The notes: generated by a model from the sequence alone, not told the origin. A stretch of DNA of 64,000 bases from Marilutibacter spongiae (GCF_014145325.1 NZ_JACHTF010000002.1:62001-126000), one strand, 5' to 3'. Counted from the stretch's first letter, positions 1-14,154 are shown. Translations and numbers: made by a program.

Positions 1-2028
1 GTCGATCTCGATCACCGCCGCGTACTCGGCATCGGCGTCGGCCTCGAGCAGTTGCGGGTCGGCCAGCCAGGCTTCCATCGCCTTGATGCGGCGCTGCAGG
101 CTGCGGGCATCCTGGTAACCCTCGGCGATCATCCACTTGAGCAGGGTGATGTTCGAGTTGATGTACTCGATGATCGGCTCCTTGTTCAGGTGCACCGTGC
201 AGCCGGCGGCGGAGCGCTCGGCCGAGGCATCGGACAGCTCGAACGCCTGCTCGACCTTGAGGTCCGGCAGGCCCTCGATCTCGAGGATGCGGCCGGAGAA
301 GATGTTCTTCTTGCCCTGCTTGGCGACGGTCAGCAGGCCCTGCTTGATGGCGTACAGCGGGATCGCGTTGACCAGGTCGCGCAGGGTCACGCCCGGCTGC
401 ATGCGGCCCTTGAAGCGCACCAGCACCGACTCGGGCATGTCCAGCGGCATCACGCCGGTGGCGGCCGCGAAGGCCACCAGGCCGGAGCCGGCCGGGAAGG
501 AAATGCCGACCGGGAAGCGCGTGTGCGAGTCGCCGCCGGTGCCGACGGTGTCGGGCAGCAGCATGCGGTTGAGCCAGCTGTGGATGACGCCGTCGCCCGG
601 GCGCAGCGAGATGCCGCCGCGCTTGCTGATGAAGGCCGGCAGCTCATGGTGGGTCTTCACGTCGACCGGCTTGGGATAGGCCGCGGTGTGGCAGAACGAC
701 TGCATCACCAGGTCGGCCGAGAAGCCCAGGCAGGCGAGGTCCTTGAGCTCGTCGCGCGTCATCGGGCCGGTGGTGTCCTGGCTGCCGACCGAGGTCATCC
801 GCGGCTCGCAGTAGGTGCCCGGGCGCATGCCGCGACCCTCGGGAAGCCCACAGGCGCGGCCGACCATCTTCTGCGCCAGGCTGAAGCCCTTGCCGCTGTC
901 GGCCGGCTGCTGCGGCAGGCGGAACAGGGTCGACGCCGGCAGGCCCAGGGCCTCGCGGGCGCGGGCGGTCAGGCCGCGGCCGATGATCAGCGGGATGCGG
1001 CCGCCGGCGCGCACCTCGTCGAACAGGACCTCCGACTTGACCTCGAACCCGGCGATCACCACGCCGTCCTTGAGCGCCTTGCCCTCGTAGGGTCGCAGCT
1101 CGATCACGTCGCCCATCTGCATCGCGTCGACGTCGAGCTCGATCGGGAGTGCGCCACCGTCCTCCATGGTGTTGTAGAAGATCGGTGCGATCTTGCTGCC
1201 CAGGCAGACGCCACCGAAGCGCTTGTTGGGGATGTACGGGATGTCCTCGCCGGTCCACCACTGCACCGAGTTGGTGGCCGACTTGCGGCTCGAACCGGTG
1301 CCGACCACGTCGCCGACGTAGGCGATGGGGTGGCCCTTGTCCTTGAGCGACTGGATGAACGCGATCGGGCCGCGCTTGCCGTCTTCCTCGGGCTCGAAGG
1401 CCGCACCGTCGCGACGGTTCTTGAGCATCGCCAGCGCATGCATGGGGATGTCCGGGCGGGTCGTTGCGTCGGGCGCCGGCGACAGGTCGTCGGTGTTGGT
1501 CTCGCCGGGCACCTTGAAGACGGTGACGGTCAGGCTTTCGGGGACTTCCGGCTTGCTCGTGAACCATTCGCCGTCGGCCCAGCTCTGCAGTACCGCACGC
1601 GCGTTGGCATTGCCCTTGTCGGCCTTTTCCTTGACGTCGTGGAAGGCGTCGAACATCAACAGCGTGTGCTTGAGCGCCTCCGCCGCGACCGCGCCCAGCT
1701 CGGCGTCGTCGAGCAGCTGCACCAGGGGATGGATGTTGTAGCCGCCGAGCATGGTGCCCAGCAGTTCGGTCGCGCGGCGGCGGTCGATCAACGGACAGGC
1801 CTCGGTGCCGAAGGCCACCGCGGCCAGGTAGCTGGCCTTGACCTGGGCGGCGTCGTCGACGCCCGCGGGCACGCGGTGGGCGATCAGTTCCAGCAGGAAA
1901 TCGCCCTCGCCCTCGGGCGGGTTCTTCAGCAGTTCGATGACGTCGGCGGTCTGCTGTGCGGTCAGCGGCAGCGGGGGGATACCCAGTGCGGCGCGCTCGG
2001 CGACGTGGTGGCGGTAGGCTTCCAACAT
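1..2028 (-). CDS. acnB: Aconitate hydratase B (3' end cut by window edge)
   Basis: Interconverts citrate and isocitrate in the cytosolic TCA cycle. The visible 676 codons begin [13 protein letters not shown], the expected AcnB N-terminus, with a HEAT-like domain (about residues 1-160), a swivel segment around [14 protein letters not shown] (about 171) and VGTGSSRKS (about 242), and the catalytic-domain motif [11 protein letters not shown] near residue 500. AcnB is about 860 residues long, so the last ~185, including the Fe-S cluster cysteines, lie outside the window. The ATG is preceded by GGAG six bases upstream. It points away from acnA, with vapBC between them. The protein was read by translating the reverse strand directly. 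Confidence 0.96.
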   Translation of the reverse strand, partial: MLEAYRHHVAERAALGIPPLPLTAQQTADVIELLKNPPEGEGDFLLELIAHRVPAGVDDAAQVKASYLAAVAFGTEACPLIDRRRATELLGTMLGGYNIHPLVQLLDDAELGAVAAEALKHTLLMFDAFHDVKEKADKGNANARAVLQSWADGEWFTSKPEVPESLTVTVFKVPGETNTDDLSPAPDATTRPDIPMHALAMLKNRRDGAAFEPEEDGKRGPIAFIQSLKDKGHPIAYVGDVVGTGSSRKSATNSVQWWTGEDIPYIPNKRFGGVCLGSKIAPIFYNTMEDGGALPIELDVDAMQMGDVIELRPYEGKALKDGVVIAGFEVKSEVLFDEVRAGGRIPLIIGRGLTARAREALGLPASTLFRLPQQPADSGKGFSLAQKMVGRACGLPEGRGMRPGTYCEPRMTSVGSQDTTGPMTRDELKDLACLGFSADLVMQSFCHTAAYPKPVDVKTHHELPAFISKRGGISLRPGDGVIHSWLNRMLLPDTVGTGGDSHTRFPVGISFPAGSGLVAFAAATGVMPLDMPESVLVRFKGRMQPGVTLRDLVNAIPLYAIKQGLLTVAKQGKKNIFSGRILEIEGLPDLKVEQAFELSDASAERSAAGCTVHLNKEPIIEYINSNITLLKWMIAEGYQDARSLQRRIKAMEAWLADPQLLEADADAEYAAVIEID

Positions 2029-2086
2029 GGTGGCTCCGGCGTGGATGGTGGTACGGGGAAAAAAGAACGGGTCGGGGGACGCCGGT

Positions 2087-2500
2087 CTACTCGGTCGTCG
2101 GCACGATCAACTTCAGTCCCTTGAAGTAATCGCGGTAAAAGGCATCGTCGCGGGTGATCAGGCCATTGCACTGCAGCAGCGCATGCGCGCCGATCAGGAA
2201 GTCGGGCACCGTGCGCGCGCGGGCGCCCGCGGCGCCGCCGCGCTGCCGGTAGCGCCGTTGCATCTCGCCCGCTCGCAGCGCGGACTTGGCTTCCAGGGGG
2301 CTGAAACGGATGCTCATCTCCTCCAGCACCGCCAGTGCCTCGGAGCCGTCGCGCAGCGCGCTGCAGACCTCGGCCAGCGCGACCTCGCTGATCACCACCG
2401 GCCCGGCGCTCAGGCACTGCCGCAGGCAGGCCTCGGCGGCATCCGCCTGCGGGCCGTCGGCCAGCAGGTCGACGAGCACGGAGGAATCGAGCGCGATCAT
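2087..2500 (-). CDS. vapC: VapC-type PIN-domain toxin ribonuclease
   Basis: A 137-residue PIN-domain protein, the toxin half of a type II toxin-antitoxin pair; family members are Mg-dependent RNases that cut tRNA or rRNA. The PIN acidic residues are visible: Asp5 in [10 protein letters not shown], Glu39/Glu44, Asp100 in [11 protein letters not shown] and Asp118/Asp119 in ITRDDAF. The start is the ATG four bases past the vapB stop codon; an open frame continues upstream but would overlap vapB entirely. Order is antitoxin first, both genes leftward. The RNA target cannot be told from sequence. Confidence 0.9.
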   Translation of the reverse strand: MIALDSSVLVDLLADGPQADAAEACLRQCLSAGPVVISEVALAEVCSALRDGSEALAVLEEMSIRFSPLEAKSALRAGEMQRRYRQRGGAAGARARTVPDFLIGAHALLQCNGLITRDDAFYRDYFKGLKLIVPTTE

Positions 2501-2504
2501 CGGA

Positions 2505-2756
2505 TCAGTCCCCGTTTTCCAGGGGTTCGCCCGGGGCGCGGCCGCGAATGGTCCGCATGGCGTCGTCGGTAGACTCGAAGCCGTCCAGGCGGAAGCGCCC
2601 GCGGGCCCGTGAGATGGCATCGTCGACGCTCTTGCGCAGCACGATGCGGCTGCCATCGAGCTCGACCTTCAGTACCGTCCCCTTGGTCAAGCCCAGCGCG
2701 TCCCGGACGGGCTTGGGCAAGGTGATCTGACCGCGTTCGGCAACCGTGGCTTCCAT
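2505..2756 (-). CDS. vapB: VapB-type AbrB-fold antitoxin
   Basis: An 83-residue antitoxin. Its N-terminal half (VAERGQITLPKPVRDALGL) is the swapped-hairpin AbrB/MazE DNA-binding fold that also autoregulates such operons; the C-terminal half, ending APGEPLENGD, is the expected toxin-binding tail. A strong Shine-Dalgarno sequence, AAGGAGGT, lies five bases before the ATG and fixes this start over longer upstream frames. vapC follows after four bases, so the two are co-translated. The pair sits between acnB and acnA, which look adjacent in relatives, suggesting acquisition. Confidence 0.9.
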   Translation of the reverse strand: MEATVAERGQITLPKPVRDALGLTKGTVLKVELDGSRIVLRKSVDDAISRARGRFRLDGFESTDDAMRTIRGRAPGEPLENGD

Positions 2757-2771
2757 GGCGACCTCCTTGAA

Positions 2772-2810
2772 GTATGCACAAATTATACATACTTGATGAT
2801 GCATACTCAA
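2772..2810 (-). promoter_or_regulatory. vapBC promoter with overlapping inverted-repeat operator
   Basis: On the reverse strand a -35 box TTGAGT (2810-2805) and a perfect -10 box TATAAT (2787-2782) are separated by 17 bases, ahead of vapB. Inverted arms TGCATAC (2800-2806) and GTATGCA (2772-2778) flank the -10; the first touches the -35. An additional CATAC half-site is at 2788-2792. This layout fits autorepression by the VapB-VapC complex. The boxes and arms are seen directly; the regulation is inferred. Confidence 0.75.
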
Positions 2811-2962
2811 CGTGTCGTCACATCCACGGCGCTATCATCCCCCGCAGCCAGAACCTGCATGGGGTCCCTCCCCGCCCGGTCGACGCCCGACGCCGCGAGC
2901 GCCGGGCTGCGGTCGCGCCCGACCCCCGCACCCGTCATCAGAAAGACAAGGAGCCCCTGCCC

Positions 2963-5710
<2,748 letters not shown>

Positions 5711-5712
5711 CG

Positions 5713-5729
5713 CCGGCCCGGAGGGCCGG
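5713..5729 (+). terminator. GC-rich hairpin after acnA
   Basis: A 7-bp stem (CCGGCCC / GGGCCGG) with a three-base loop begins three bases after the acnA stop codon, between acnA and the convergent lipoprotein gene. No T-run follows, so termination is plausible but unproven. Confidence 0.4.
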
Positions 5730-5748
5730 GCCCGTCCCGGTCCTCCGC

Positions 5749-6213
5749 TCAGCGGTTGCCCGACCAGTCCACGCTGGTCAGGCGCCACTCGCCGTCCTCG
5801 AGGCGCCAGCCGCTCTCGACCTGGTAGGCCCGGGCGCTGTCGGGCAGCAATCGTCCCCCGCCTCCGGTCAACAGGGCCTCGAAGCGGACCGTGGCATGCG
5901 ATCCGCTCATCTCGGTCCGGGCCGGGCCCAGGGTGACGCCGATGTCGCGATAGCGCAGGAACATGAGCGCCGCCATGCGCCGGGCCGCATCGCGGTCCAT
6001 CGCGTCCGGGCCAATGAAGTCCTCCGCGAGCCAGTCCTCGATGGCCCCGGCGTCGCGGGCTTCGATGGCCTCGCCCAGTGCGCCGACGGCCTGCCGGAGC
6101 CTGGCCTCGGGGGTCTCGCGACTGCATGCCCCAAGGGCGATCGCCAGCAACAGGAGCAGGCTCGGCAACAGCCAATGGGCAGGCGCGCGCGGGGACGTGG
6201 GACGCTGTGTCAT
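5749..6213 (-). CDS. Lipoprotein with an NTF2/SnoaL-like fold, function unknown
   Basis: A 154-residue protein with a lipoprotein signal: a hydrophobic stretch LLPSLLLLLAIALGAC ends in a lipobox with the lipidated Cys at residue 30. The rest (RQAVGALGEAIEARDAGAIEDWLAEDF ... in pattern) resembles NTF2-like proteins that begin with a helix pairing 'ea+D...i..llaedf'. The start MTQRP was chosen because it puts the signal at the N-terminus; the frame stays open upstream with Arg-rich, non-secretory sequence. It is convergent with acnA and divergent from rpfB. I do not recognise a specific function. Confidence 0.75.
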   Translation of the reverse strand: MTQRPTSPRAPAHWLLPSLLLLLAIALGACSRETPEARLRQAVGALGEAIEARDAGAIEDWLAEDFIGPDAMDRDAARRMAALMFLRYRDIGVTLGPARTEMSGSHATVRFEALLTGGGGRLLPDSARAYQVESGWRLEDGEWRLTSVDWSGNR

Positions 6214-6403
6214 GAAGGGTCTCGCGGGGGTTGGAGGGCATCGCGCGCGCGCGCGGCGGCGGCGCTTGCGATGCTGCACTCTACCTTGCCACCCCATGGG
6301 GCGTATGCTCCAATCGACGCCCAACGTACGCTGGCGCATCCCTGTGTGATCCGCGCTGGTCGGCAGCACGCAAGCGGCAAACACTGTGGATAGGGGAGTG
6401 CCA

Positions 6404-8080
6404 ATGAGTTCAGATCGTCCTTGGTTTCAGCAGTACCCGGAGGGCATTCCACACGAAATCGACGTCGACGAGTTCCCATCGGTCGTCTCCGTGCTGGAAA
6501 GCGCCATCGACAACTACAGGGCGCGCCCGGCTTTCTCCAACCTCGGCAAGACGCTCAGCTATGCCGAGATCGACGAGCTCAGCCGTCAGTTCGCGGCCTA
6601 CCTGCTGGGCGAGCTGAAGCTCAAGAAGGGCGACCGGGTGGCGATCATGCTGCCGAACTGCCTGCAGTATCCGATCGCGACCTTCGGCGTGCTCCGCGCC
6701 GGACTGACCGTGGTCAACACCAATCCGATGTACACCGCGCGCGAGCTCCGCCACCAGCTGGTCGACTCGGGCGCGAGCGTGGTGCTGGTGCTCGACAATT
6801 TCGGCGACACGGTCCAGGAAGTGGTGCGCGACACCCCGGTCAAGCAGGTGGTCACGACCGGGCTGGGCGACATGCTCGGCTTCCCGAAGGGCAACATCGT
6901 CAACTTCGTGCTGAAGTACATCAAGAAGATGGTGCCGCAGTACAACATCCCCGGGGCCGTGCGTTTCCGCGCCACCCTGGAGGCCGGGCGCCGCCACGAC
7001 CTGCCCGACGTCGAGATCGCACCGTCCGACATCGCCTTCCTGCAGTACACCGGCGGGACCACCGGCGTCGCCAAGGGCGCCATGCTCACCCACCGCAACC
7101 TGGTCGCGAACATGCAGCAGGCCGCGGCCTGGGTGGGAACCAACGTGCGCTACGGCGAGGAGGTGATCATCACCGCCCTGCCCCTGTACCACATCTTCGC
7201 GTTGACGGCGAACGGCCTGGTGTTCATGAAGTTCGGCGGGCTCAACCACCTCATCACCAATCCGCGCGACATGCCGGGCTTCGTCAAGGAGCTCAAGAGC
7301 GTGCCGTTCACGGCCATCACCGGCGTCAACACCCTGTTCAACGGCCTGTTGAACACGCCGGGCTTCGACGAGGTCGACTTCTCCCGCCTCCACCTCACCC
7401 TGGGCGGCGGCATGGCGGTCCAGCGCTCGGTGGCCGAGCGCTGGAAGAAGGTCACCGGCGTCACCCTGGTCGAGGCCTACGGCCTAACCGAGACCTCGCC
7501 GGCGGCCTGCATCAACCCCATGGACCTGAAGGACTACAACGGCGCCATCGGGCTGCCGATCCCGTCCACCGACGCCTGCATCAAGGACGAGGACGGCAGG
7601 CAGCTGCCCGTTGGCGAGGTCGGGGAACTGTGCATCAAGGGACCCCAGGTCATGAAAGGCTACTGGAACCGCCCCGAGGAAACGGCCAACGTGCTCGACG
7701 CCGAAGGCTGGCTGCACACCGGCGACATGGCCCGTATGGACGAGCAGGGCTACTTCTACATCGTCGACCGCAAGAAGGACATGATCCTGGTCTCGGGCTT
7801 CAACGTGTACCCCAACGAGGTCGAGGACGTGATCGCCTCGATGCCGGAGGTGCTGGAGGTGGCGGCCGTGGGCGTCCAGGACGAGCATTCCGGCGAAGTC
7901 GTGAAGGTGGTCATCGTGAAGAAGGACCCCGCCCTGACTGAAGACCAGGTGAAGGCCTATGCGCGTGAAAACCTGACCGGATACAAGCATCCGAGGATCG
8001 TGGAGTTCCGCAGCGAGCTGCCGAAGACCAACGTGGGCAAGATCCTGCGCCGGGAACTGAGGGACGAGAGTCCCCACTGA
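6404..8080 (+). CDS. rpfB: Long-chain fatty acid-CoA ligase (FadD/RpfB)
   Basis: Activates long-chain fatty acids to acyl-CoA using ATP at the inner membrane. The 558-residue length matches FadD. Adenylate-forming motifs are present: YTGGTTGVAKGAMLTHRN (P-loop, about residue 214), EAYGLTETSP, WLHTGDMA and DRKKDMILVSGFNVYP. The C-terminal lysine is in TNVGKILRREL. The ATG follows GGGGAG; a GTG 18 bases upstream is less well spaced. In Xanthomonas RpfB helps recycle or degrade DSF-family signals, and it precedes rpfF as here. A strong terminator follows, so rpfF probably also has its own promoter. Confidence 0.95.
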   Translation: MSSDRPWFQQYPEGIPHEIDVDEFPSVVSVLESAIDNYRARPAFSNLGKTLSYAEIDELSRQFAAYLLGELKLKKGDRVAIMLPNCLQYPIATFGVLRAGLTVVNTNPMYTARELRHQLVDSGASVVLVLDNFGDTVQEVVRDTPVKQVVTTGLGDMLGFPKGNIVNFVLKYIKKMVPQYNIPGAVRFRATLEAGRRHDLPDVEIAPSDIAFLQYTGGTTGVAKGAMLTHRNLVANMQQAAAWVGTNVRYGEEVIITALPLYHIFALTANGLVFMKFGGLNHLITNPRDMPGFVKELKSVPFTAITGVNTLFNGLLNTPGFDEVDFSRLHLTLGGGMAVQRSVAERWKKVTGVTLVEAYGLTETSPAACINPMDLKDYNGAIGLPIPSTDACIKDEDGRQLPVGEVGELCIKGPQVMKGYWNRPEETANVLDAEGWLHTGDMARMDEQGYFYIVDRKKDMILVSGFNVYPNEVEDVIASMPEVLEVAAVGVQDEHSGEVVKVVIVKKDPALTEDQVKAYARENLTGYKHPRIVEFRSELPKTNVGKILRRELRDESPH

Positions 8081-8111
8081 GGGCCCGGATGGGGCCACAA
8101 GTGGCAACCCG

Positions 8112-8142
8112 GACCCCCTCCCGGTGGAGGGGGTCTTTATTT
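8112..8142 (+). terminator. Rho-independent terminator after rpfB
   Basis: A perfect 10-bp stem, GACCCCCTCC / GGAGGGGGTC, with loop CGGT, is followed by TTTATTTGT. It separates rpfB from rpfF. Confidence 0.9.
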
Positions 8143-8163
8143 GTCCGGGTGTACGATCTCCAT

Positions 8164-8198
8164 GCAGGCGCCACTGCCTGCTTATGACTCCGGAGTCA
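8164..8198 (+). promoter_or_regulatory. rpfF leader: short hairpin and palindrome over the ribosome binding site
   Basis: Just before rpfF there is a 6-bp hairpin (GCAGGC 8164-8169 / GCCTGC 8176-8181), then a 14-base perfect palindrome TGACTCCGGAGTCA (8185-8198). The GGAG inside the palindrome (8193-8196) is the only good Shine-Dalgarno for the ATG at 8203. Either a protein bound to the DNA or a fold of the RNA could limit rpfF expression; this is inference. Confidence 0.5.
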
Positions 8199-8202
8199 AG
8201 CC

Positions 8203-9105
8203 ATGAACATGCCCGTCCGTCTCCATGCAGAAGCCATCCCCTCCCTGGCACGCCACGTCGTCGAACCGACCAGCGGCGCCCACTGGTGCTACATGCATGC
8301 CGACGCCCCCAGCGTCTACCACCCCTGCTTCTCGCAGCGCCTGTTGCGCGACCTGAAGCGCACCCAGGAAAACATCCGCAGCGAGATCGCCACCGCCGCC
8401 GCACTGCGCGACGCAGGCGGCATCCACCACCTGGTGCTGGCGTCCGACAGCGACGTCTTCAACCTCGGCGGCGACCTTTCGCTGTTCGCCCGCCTGATCC
8501 GCTCCGGCGACCGCGGCGCCCTGCTCGACTACGCCAAGCTGTGCGTCGAGGTGGCCTACAACTTCCATCGCCTGTACGACGACCGCGTGCACAGCATCGC
8601 GCTCATCCAGGGCGACGCGCTGGGCGGCGGCTTCGAGGCGGCCTTGTGCTGCCACACGATCATCGCCGAGGAAGGCACCGGGATGGGGTTCCCCGAGGTG
8701 CTGTTCGACCTGTTCCCCGGCATGGGCGCGTACACCTTCCTGACCCGGCGCGTGAGCGCGGCCCAGGCGGAGCGGATGATGCTCGATGCCCGCGTCTATC
8801 CGGTCGAGGAACTGCTCGAGATGGGCGTGGTCGACCGCGTCGTACCGCGCGGCGAAGGCCTCATGGCCGTGCAGGAGACCATCCGTCGCCAGCGGCGCAT
8901 GGGCAATGCCCTGCGGGCGATGAACACCGTGCGGCACGCCTGCAACCCGGTCAAGCTGGACGAACTGCTGGCCGTCACCACCGAGTGGGTGGACGCGGCG
9001 ATGCGCCTGGACGACCGTGCCCTTCGCACGATGGAACGACTGATCCGTGCCCAGCAGCGGCGCGCCGACCAGGAAGCGCAGACCCGCAGCGTCCAGAATG
9101 CTTGA
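8203..9105 (+). CDS. rpfF: DSF synthase, crotonase family (RpfF)
   Basis: Makes the diffusible signal factor (cis-2-unsaturated fatty acid) from 3-hydroxyacyl-ACP by thioesterase and dehydratase activities. The 300-residue protein has the crotonase fold with both RpfF catalytic glutamates: Glu145 in GDALGGGFEAAL and Glu165 in GMGFPEVLFDLFPG. They correspond to Glu141 and Glu161 of Xanthomonas campestris RpfF with a constant offset of four. The oxyanion-hole segment is FNLGGDLSLF. The ATG follows GGAG at the usual distance; an in-frame ATG two codons later is a minor alternative. It is convergent with rpfC, the standard rpf arrangement. Confidence 0.95.
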   Translation: MNMPVRLHAEAIPSLARHVVEPTSGAHWCYMHADAPSVYHPCFSQRLLRDLKRTQENIRSEIATAAALRDAGGIHHLVLASDSDVFNLGGDLSLFARLIRSGDRGALLDYAKLCVEVAYNFHRLYDDRVHSIALIQGDALGGGFEAALCCHTIIAEEGTGMGFPEVLFDLFPGMGAYTFLTRRVSAAQAERMMLDARVYPVEELLEMGVVDRVVPRGEGLMAVQETIRRQRRMGNALRAMNTVRHACNPVKLDELLAVTTEWVDAAMRLDDRALRTMERLIRAQQRRADQEAQTRSVQNA

Positions 9106-9214
9106 GGACGCCAGGACAACCAGGCGTCAAGGGGAGAAAGAGGATCTGGGGTGAGCGGAGCCGAGGGGGGCGGCTCCCGAGTGGTCAGGGGATATCGACG
9201 ACCGGACGAAACGG

Positions 9215-11353
9215 TCACGTCAGATCGGGCGTGTCCTTGCTGCGGGTCGCGCGGGTCAGGCGAACGACTTCCTGCCGACTGATGCGGTCCACCGATTCGA
9301 GCTGCGAGGCGAGCTCCGCGACGACCTTGCCCTGCTCGCGGTGGAGTACGTCGTCGCTGGCGCGCATGATGCCCGAGCAGCGCTCGGCGATCGAATGCGC
9401 GCCCAGGTTCTCGGCGATGCCCTTGTAGGCGTGCGCGACCTCGCGGAACGCGGCCCAGTCCTGGTCCGTGCCGGCCTTGGCCAGTTCGGCCTGGCAGCCC
9501 GTCGCGTCCTTGAGGCACTGCTCGACGAAGTCGCGTAGGAAGGCCTCGCCCAGGCCCATGTCGGCAAGCTCTTCCAGTACGGCCGGGTTGGTGACGGGGG
9601 TGCTCACGTCGCTGATGGCCCGTACGTTCGGCAAGGTGCTCGAATCCATCACCTCGGCGATGGTCTTGAGCAGGCGGTCGACCACGATCGGCTTGGTCAG
9701 GAAGGCATTGGCGCCGGCCTCGCTCGCCGCTTCGGAGGCCTGCAGCGTCGCGTCGGCACTGAGGATGATCGAGGGCGTCCGCTTCTGGCTGCGCGCTTCC
9801 ATGAAGCGCAACTGGCGGATGACGTCGAGGCCGCTGAGCTGCGGCATGTGCATGTCCAGCACGATCAGTTCGTAACCGCCCTGCTCCAGCTCGTCCAGGG
9901 CCTGTTCGCCATCGTTGACCATGTGCACGCGATGGCCGGCGCGCTCGAGGAGCCGCGCCAGCACCGTGCGGTTCGCGGCCTGGTCGTCGGCGATGAGGAT
10001 GCGCAGGCTCCGCACGCGCATCCGGTGGCGGATGAAGGGATCGTCGAAGGATATGATCTTGTTGCCGTCGACCGCTTCGCCCGCCTCCTCGTGGTTGTCG
10101 GCGTCCTGCAGTTGCAGGGGCAGGTCGACCCAGAAGCGGCTGCCGCCTTCCGGATTGGGCTCCAGCCCGATCTGGCCACCGAGCAGTTGGGTCAGCGTCT
10201 TGGCGATGGTGGTGCCCAGGCCGGTGCCGCCGAAGCGACGGGTCGGCCCGCTGTCGACCTGCTCGAAGGCCAGGAAGATCCGCTGGGCATCCTCGCCGGC
10301 GATGCCGATGCCGGTATCGGTCACGGCGAACCGCAGGCGCACGTCGTCCTGCACCGGGTCGGACAGCTTGGAGATGCCGAGCGAGACGCCGCCTTCCTCG
10401 GTGAACTTGATGGCGTTGTGCAGCAGGTTCAGCAGGATCTGGGTCAGGTGGGCGGCGTCGCCGTGCAGGCGCACCGGGACGTCCGCGTCCATGTCCATGC
10501 GCAGCGACAGGCCCTTGGAGGCGGCCATGGGCTGCAGCATCTTCTGGATGCGGTGGACGAGTTCCTGCAGGTTGAAGTCGGCGTCGCGCCGTTCCAGCTT
10601 GCCCGCCTCGATCGCCGAGATGTCCAGCACATCGTTGACCAGCAACAGCAGCGACTGGGCCGAGGTATGGATGACGTCGGCGTACTCGCGCTGTTCCGGT
10701 GCCAGGCGGGTGCCGTGCAGCAGTTCGGCCATGCCGATGATGCCGTTGAGCGGCGAGCGCAGCTCGTGGCTCATGTTGGCGAGGAAGCGGGTCTTGGCCT
10801 CGTTCGCGCGCTTGGCTTCCGCGGTGGCGCGATGCAGGTTGCTCAGCAGGGACGAAAGGTAGGCCGGGATCGCGATGACCCCCAGCAACAGGCCGGTCGC
10901 CAGGTAGGGTTGCTGGCGCCAGTAGTCGGTGCCCAGGATCACGGTCAGGAACGCGCCGCAGGCCAGGACCGCCGCCGAGTAGAGGTAGGTGGTGCCGAAG
11001 CGCAGGCCGTTGCCGATGGTCACCCACAGGATGATCACGTAGAGCGGCGCGAGCGTCGGCGCCGACAGCGACATCAGGATCGCGAGCGTGGAGTAGTCGC
11101 CCAGCATGCCGATCCACCGCCGGATGTGGGACACGCCCGGCCGGAGCACGATCGCGACCAGCAGCAGGAAGCCGATGGTGGCCTCGGCCAGCATCACCAC
11201 CAGCATGGTCCGGTAGATCCCGCGGTCGTCGGAGGCGCTCTGCAGGAACAGCAGGTAGCCCACGATCAGGCAGGCGATGACCAGGCGCACCATGGCCTGG
11301 GCATGTTCGGAGTCCGGTCGCTTGGCCAGGCGCTGTCTCAGCAGGTCGAACAT
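9215..11353 (-). CDS. rpfC: Hybrid sensor histidine kinase, DSF receptor (RpfC)
   Basis: Inner-membrane receptor that binds DSF and starts a phosphorelay to RpfG; unliganded, it also holds RpfF inactive in Xanthomonas. Visible order in the 712 residues: a short cytoplasmic N-terminus with the conserved DSEHAQ, about five membrane helices (residues ~20-175), HisKA with His196 in [15 protein letters not shown], an ATPase domain (TDTGIGI, GGTGLGT), a receiver with Asp500 in LIVLDMHMP, and an Hpt domain with His641 in [14 protein letters not shown]. These match X. campestris His198, Asp512 and His657. The start MFDLLRQRL aligns with family N-termini; the frame stays open 20 codons further up. It lies seven bases after rpfG. 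Confidence 0.95.
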   Translation of the reverse strand: MFDLLRQRLAKRPDSEHAQAMVRLVIACLIVGYLLFLQSASDDRGIYRTMLVVMLAEATIGFLLLVAIVLRPGVSHIRRWIGMLGDYSTLAILMSLSAPTLAPLYVIILWVTIGNGLRFGTTYLYSAAVLACGAFLTVILGTDYWRQQPYLATGLLLGVIAIPAYLSSLLSNLHRATAEAKRANEAKTRFLANMSHELRSPLNGIIGMAELLHGTRLAPEQREYADVIHTSAQSLLLLVNDVLDISAIEAGKLERRDADFNLQELVHRIQKMLQPMAASKGLSLRMDMDADVPVRLHGDAAHLTQILLNLLHNAIKFTEEGGVSLGISKLSDPVQDDVRLRFAVTDTGIGIAGEDAQRIFLAFEQVDSGPTRRFGGTGLGTTIAKTLTQLLGGQIGLEPNPEGGSRFWVDLPLQLQDADNHEEAGEAVDGNKIISFDDPFIRHRMRVRSLRILIADDQAANRTVLARLLERAGHRVHMVNDGEQALDELEQGGYELIVLDMHMPQLSGLDVIRQLRFMEARSQKRTPSIILSADATLQASEAASEAGANAFLTKPIVVDRLLKTIAEVMDSSTLPNVRAISDVSTPVTNPAVLEELADMGLGEAFLRDFVEQCLKDATGCQAELAKAGTDQDWAAFREVAHAYKGIAENLGAHSIAERCSGIMRASDDVLHREQGKVVAELASQLESVDRISRQEVVRLTRATRSKDTPDLT

Positions 11354-11360
11354 GGCGGCC

Positions 11361-12419
11361 TCAGCTCGTGCCCGGGCGGACCGATCCGGCGGCATAACGC
11401 TTGCAGACGTCATCCAGACGGGTACGGCTCCTGAGCAGCGCGTCCACGCACTGCGGGTCGAACAGTCGACCGCTCTGGTCGACCAGGTACTGCAGGGTCG
11501 CGTCGATGTCCCAGGGTTCCTTGTAGGGCCGGGGCGAGATCAATGCGTCGAAGACGTCGGCGACGGCGACGATGCGGGCCTCGAGCGGGATCTCCTCGCC
11601 CACCAGCGCATCGGGATAACCGCTGCCGTCGAAGCGCTCGTGGTGGCGCAGGGCGATGGTCGCGGCGATCTGGATGAAACGGTTCTGGCTGCCGCTCAGC
11701 AGTTCATGGCCGATCTTGGGATGCCGGCGCATGATCTTCATCTCGTCGGGCGTCAGCGGACCGGGCTTGAGCAGGACCGAATCCGGGATGGCGATCTTGC
11801 CGATGTCGTGCAGCGGCGCGGCCATCTCGATCATCCGCACCTCGTCCTCGAACATCCCCAGTTGCTCGGCCACCAGGCCGGCGATGTGCGACATGCGCTC
11901 GAGGTAGACGCTGGTGCCGGTATCGCGGTACTCGATCGCCCGGGCCAGCCGCTGCAGCGTCTCGCGCTCGCGCTCCTCGACCTCGTGCATGCTCGCCAGC
12001 AGGCGCTGTTCCAGCGACAGGGCGCGCTGCTTGACGGTCTCGGACTGCTGCCGCAGCTGCAGCAGGTTGCGACAGCGGGCGCGCAGTTCGCGGGGTCGCA
12101 CGGGCTTGACCAGGAAGTCGATGACCCCGGCATCCAGCGCCGCCTGGCGGATCGGCTCGTCGCCGACCACGGTGACCAGGATGATCGGGATGTCGCGATG
12201 CAGGGGCTGCCGCCGGAACCGGCGCGCGAACTCCAGGCCGTCGATCCCCGGCATCCGGTAATCCAGCAGCAGCAGGTCCGGGTGGTTGGATTCGCACCAG
12301 GCCAGCCCACCCTCGGCTTCGCCGAAGTCATGCACCGTGAGTTCCGGTGCGATGTCCTCGATGATGTGGCGCAGCATCGTGCGCGCCGAAGTCTGGTCGT
12401 CGACGATTACTACATTCAC
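11361..12419 (-). CDS. rpfG: Cyclic di-GMP phosphodiesterase response regulator (RpfG)
   Basis: Receives phosphate from RpfC and hydrolyses cyclic di-GMP, turning DSF sensing into changes in motility, biofilm and exoenzymes. The 352 residues hold a receiver domain (about 1-115, phospho-acceptor Asp53 in [10 protein letters not shown]) and an HD-GYP domain (about 150-340) with His204-Asp205 in [10 protein letters not shown] and the signature [11 protein letters not shown] (259-269). The start is a GTG giving MNVVIVDDQ, with only a weak GGGA upstream. It is first in the leftward rpfG-rpfC unit, with no rpfH between the genes. Confidence 0.95.
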   Translation of the reverse strand: MNVVIVDDQTSARTMLRHIIEDIAPELTVHDFGEAEGGLAWCESNHPDLLLLDYRMPGIDGLEFARRFRRQPLHRDIPIILVTVVGDEPIRQAALDAGVIDFLVKPVRPRELRARCRNLLQLRQQSETVKQRALSLEQRLLASMHEVEERERETLQRLARAIEYRDTGTSVYLERMSHIAGLVAEQLGMFEDEVRMIEMAAPLHDIGKIAIPDSVLLKPGPLTPDEMKIMRRHPKIGHELLSGSQNRFIQIAATIALRHHERFDGSGYPDALVGEEIPLEARIVAVADVFDALISPRPYKEPWDIDATLQYLVDQSGRLFDPQCVDALLRSRTRLDDVCKRYAAGSVRPGTS

Positions 12420-12561
12420 GCACAGTCCCGTATGCGACGCCGCGCATGACGCGGCAATGACCTGAGGATACCCCGCTGGCGCCCATACCGCAGCACCCCC
12501 GGCACCCCCGCCCCTGAACGCCCGGCGCGGGTCCTTGTGAACGTGAACGCGGTCCGCCGGC

Positions 12562-14082
<1,521 letters not shown>

Positions 14083-14154
14083 GGTCGGCTGGGTTCGGTT
14101 CGGGGGGGAGTCCGCCGCGCCCGGGTCGGGCGCGGCGCGGTCGTCACGACGGGC

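Noticed and set aside
52-2124. Very long open frames on the strand opposite acnB, and similar ones opposite acnA, rpfC, lysS, carB, dnaK and others
   Set aside because: In DNA this GC-rich, antisense frames stay open by codon bias. Their translations are low-complexity (His, Gly, Arg, Ala, Gln runs) with no family motifs, while the opposite strand encodes recognised proteins.
2772-2806. Mobile element ends around vapBC
   Set aside because: The inverted repeats lie within the promoter, not outside the pair; no transposase, integrase or target duplication is visible.
6292-6301. CCCCATGGGG palindrome upstream of rpfB as an operator
   Set aside because: Ten bases of mostly G/C is expected by chance at this composition, and it is not well placed against promoter boxes.
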